A DNA stretch of 64,000 bases, from contig NZ_CP085301.1 in NCBI RefSeq assembly GCF_020700235.1, positions 806,001-870,000 on the forward strand, written 5' to 3'. The position numbers and the translations under genes are program-made. Of this stretch, positions 63,047 through 64,000 are shown piece after piece (positions within the stretch are counted from its first letter, which is position 1; every line of letters starts with the position of its first letter). Source of the stretch: Haladaptatus pallidirubidus (GTDB taxonomy: Archaea > Halobacteriota > Halobacteria > Halobacteriales > Haladaptataceae). Under the pieces are notes generated by a model. That model was not told the DNA's origin. It ran no database searches and worked only from the letters and a program-made list of their open reading frames with translations.

Positions 63047-63640
63047 CTATCCGTCCCGGGTTTGGTTCGCGGTTCGCCACTCGTCTCCCGCGCGGGCCGC
63101 CAGTCGTGCCACTCGGAGCGGTTCCGGGCGACCGCCTTCCGGCGTGAACGCCCGAACCACGTCGCGGGCCTCGTCCTCGGCAATTCCGACGTTCCGGACG
63201 AAGACGGTCTGGTCGTTGACCGCGAGTTCGTGCCGGGCCGGTTGTCGACGGTAGATTTCTCGACGCCGTTCGAGCTCCTCGCCGGAAAATTCGCTTTCGA
63301 GGGCAGCTCCGAGTCCGTCGCTTTCCTCGAAGGTAACCGAAACAACCGGGCGGTCGAGCGCGTCGCTGATGCGGTGCATATCCACGATGTTGTACCACGA
63401 AAGCGCGATCCCGGAGATGAAAACGTAGCGCACATCCTCACGGTCGAGACGCTTACCGAGGTCGATAATCGCGTCGCTCACGTCCGTTCCGCCGACCGTA
63501 CAGGTTCCAAAAACGAAGCCATCGGCGACTCTGCTCGCGCGCGTTACCACGCCAGCGAGCGTGCTGGTCGTTTCGTCCTCGCCGCTCGCGGTTGCGTGGT
63601 ACGACTCCGCGACGCCAAGCGACCTGACGCCGGGTTTCAC
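63047..63640 (-). CDS. DUF99 family protein (UPF0215, endonuclease dU-type)
   Basis: 197 residues. VRSLGVAESYH, VVTRASRVADGFVFGTCTVGGTDVSDAI, VRYVFISGIALSWYNIVDM and RPVVSVTFEESDGL match the archaeal DUF99 family, an RNase H-like fold related to Endo V; some databases call it endonuclease dU. DNA repair is suggested, and the uracil glycosylase is next to it. Its start overlaps the region just after the DUF5786 stop (1 bp apart). Confidence 0.88.
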   Translation of the reverse strand: MKPGVRSLGVAESYHATASGEDETTSTLAGVVTRASRVADGFVFGTCTVGGTDVSDAIIDLGKRLDREDVRYVFISGIALSWYNIVDMHRISDALDRPVVSVTFEESDGLGAALESEFSGEELERRREIYRRQPARHELAVNDQTVFVRNVGIAEDEARDVVRAFTPEGGRPEPLRVARLAARAGDEWRTANQTRDG

Positions 63641-63641
63641 G

Positions 63642-63824
63642 CTACTCGTCGCCGTCTTTGATGTCCGAGAGTCGATTCAGCAGTTCGTCGTTCGACGCGC
63701 CGATTTCGAAACTGACGCTCCCCTCGTGGTCGTGTTCGGACGTGTTGACGCCGCTGTCGTCGTCCAAATCGGCGCTGTACTCTCGATTTTCTTGTTCGGA
63801 TTCGTCGTAGCTCCCAAAGCCCAT
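63642..63824 (-). CDS. DUF5786 family small protein
   Basis: 60 residues, starting MGFGSYDESEQEN. Very acidic, with EHDHEGSVSFEIGASNDELLNRLSDIKD at the end, the signature of haloarchaeal DUF5786. Function is unknown. It is the first gene of a likely operon with DUF99. Confidence 0.87.
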   Translation of the reverse strand: MGFGSYDESEQENREYSADLDDDSGVNTSEHDHEGSVSFEIGASNDELLNRLSDIKDGDE

Positions 63825-63905
63825 GCATTCATCATTAGGGACTTCTCTCACTAAAGTGGCTCGCCGCCCATCAGAATTTTGGCAGATGGCGGAAAACACC
63901 TCGAT

Positions 63906-64000
63906 ATGCAAGTCATAAACGTCACCGCCGACGCCGAAGCATTCACCTGCAATGCGTATCTCGTCCTCGGCGACAGTTCCGTCCTCATCGATGCTGGCGC
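63906..64000 (+). CDS. MBL-fold hydrolase, N-terminus only
   Basis: ATG 63906 begins MQVINVTADAEAFTCNAYLV and continues LGDSSVLIDAGA to the window edge; this is the first strand pair and the DAG motif of the metallo-beta-lactamase fold. The metal motif would lie beyond the end. Truncated by the window only. Confidence 0.75.
   Translation, partial: MQVINVTADAEAFTCNAYLVLGDSSVLIDAG

Noticed and set aside
1..64000. CRISPR arrays, rRNA genes, IS transposases
   Set aside because: No regularly spaced direct repeats, no rRNA-like sequence and no transposase motifs were seen on either strand.

Overview
The window is chromosomal DNA from a haloarchaeon (class Halobacteria). Signs are high G+C coding DNA with strong third-position G/C preference, very acidic proteins, haloarchaeal families (DUF7123, DUF5787, DUF5786, DUF5808, HTH-10 regulators, the PitA heme protein), Tat lipoproteins, PGF-CTERM surface proteins and the archaeal information machinery (Kae1-Bud32, aIF2-gamma, Rpo7, Spt4, class I LysRS). 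The genus cannot be fixed from sequence alone. There is no rRNA, CRISPR array, transposase or phage gene. Two tRNAs are present: Gly(CCC) on - and Thr(GGT) on +.

Layout. 1-10.5 kb: a truncated flippase-like membrane protein, ThiL, two site-2-type intramembrane proteases, an AEC transporter, a MoaE fusion, UMP kinase overlapping LysRS. 10.5-22.4 kb: a lipoprotein, a PadR regulator divergent from pitA, a hexapeptide acyltransferase, a sugar-dehydrogenase-like lipoprotein, an Nmad3-like protein, NAD synthase, enoyl-CoA hydratase, both tRNAs, and an AT-rich patch followed by a beta-propeller gene broken by one in-frame TAG. 22.4-26.5 kb: a long GC-rich gap, a DapA-family aldolase, a protein with four LEA14/WHy-type repeats and a 30-residue microprotein overlapping a PIN-like gene. 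26.5-33.3 kb: a long minus-strand information-processing cluster (aIF2-gamma, PIN, Rpo7, Spt4, dephospho-CoA kinase, DUF7504-type, S24e, S27ae, Kae1-Bud32, then DUF5808 and an ITPase). 33.4-44.4 kb: a regulator, small membrane proteins, an arylsulfotransferase-like surface protein, an MBL hydrolase/AAA ATPase pair, and a surface-polysaccharide group (two deacetylases and an Agl23-like membrane protein).

44.5-64 kb: thiolase, aldehyde ferredoxin oxidoreductase, a CPA antiporter with RCK domain, an acyl-CoA ligase, an MBL hydrolase, a 351-bp palindromic element with perfect 24-bp inverted ends, SerRS, and a set of genes that looks like a small regulon: an SDR of the 3-hydroxybutyrate dehydrogenase type, a divergent HTH-10 regulator, and a two-gene sodium:solute symporter operon. 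The SDR and the symporter operon carry the same 18-bp sequence at nearly the same distance from their start codons. The window ends with Tsr3/L40e, a family 4 uracil-DNA glycosylase, a DUF99 protein and the beginning of another MBL-fold gene.

Most of the region is ordinary core chromosome. The most unusual items are the shared promoter element (predicted hydroxybutyrate uptake/oxidation regulon), the palindromic element, the broken propeller gene next to tRNA-Thr, the four-repeat LEA14-like protein and the microprotein/PIN-like overlap.
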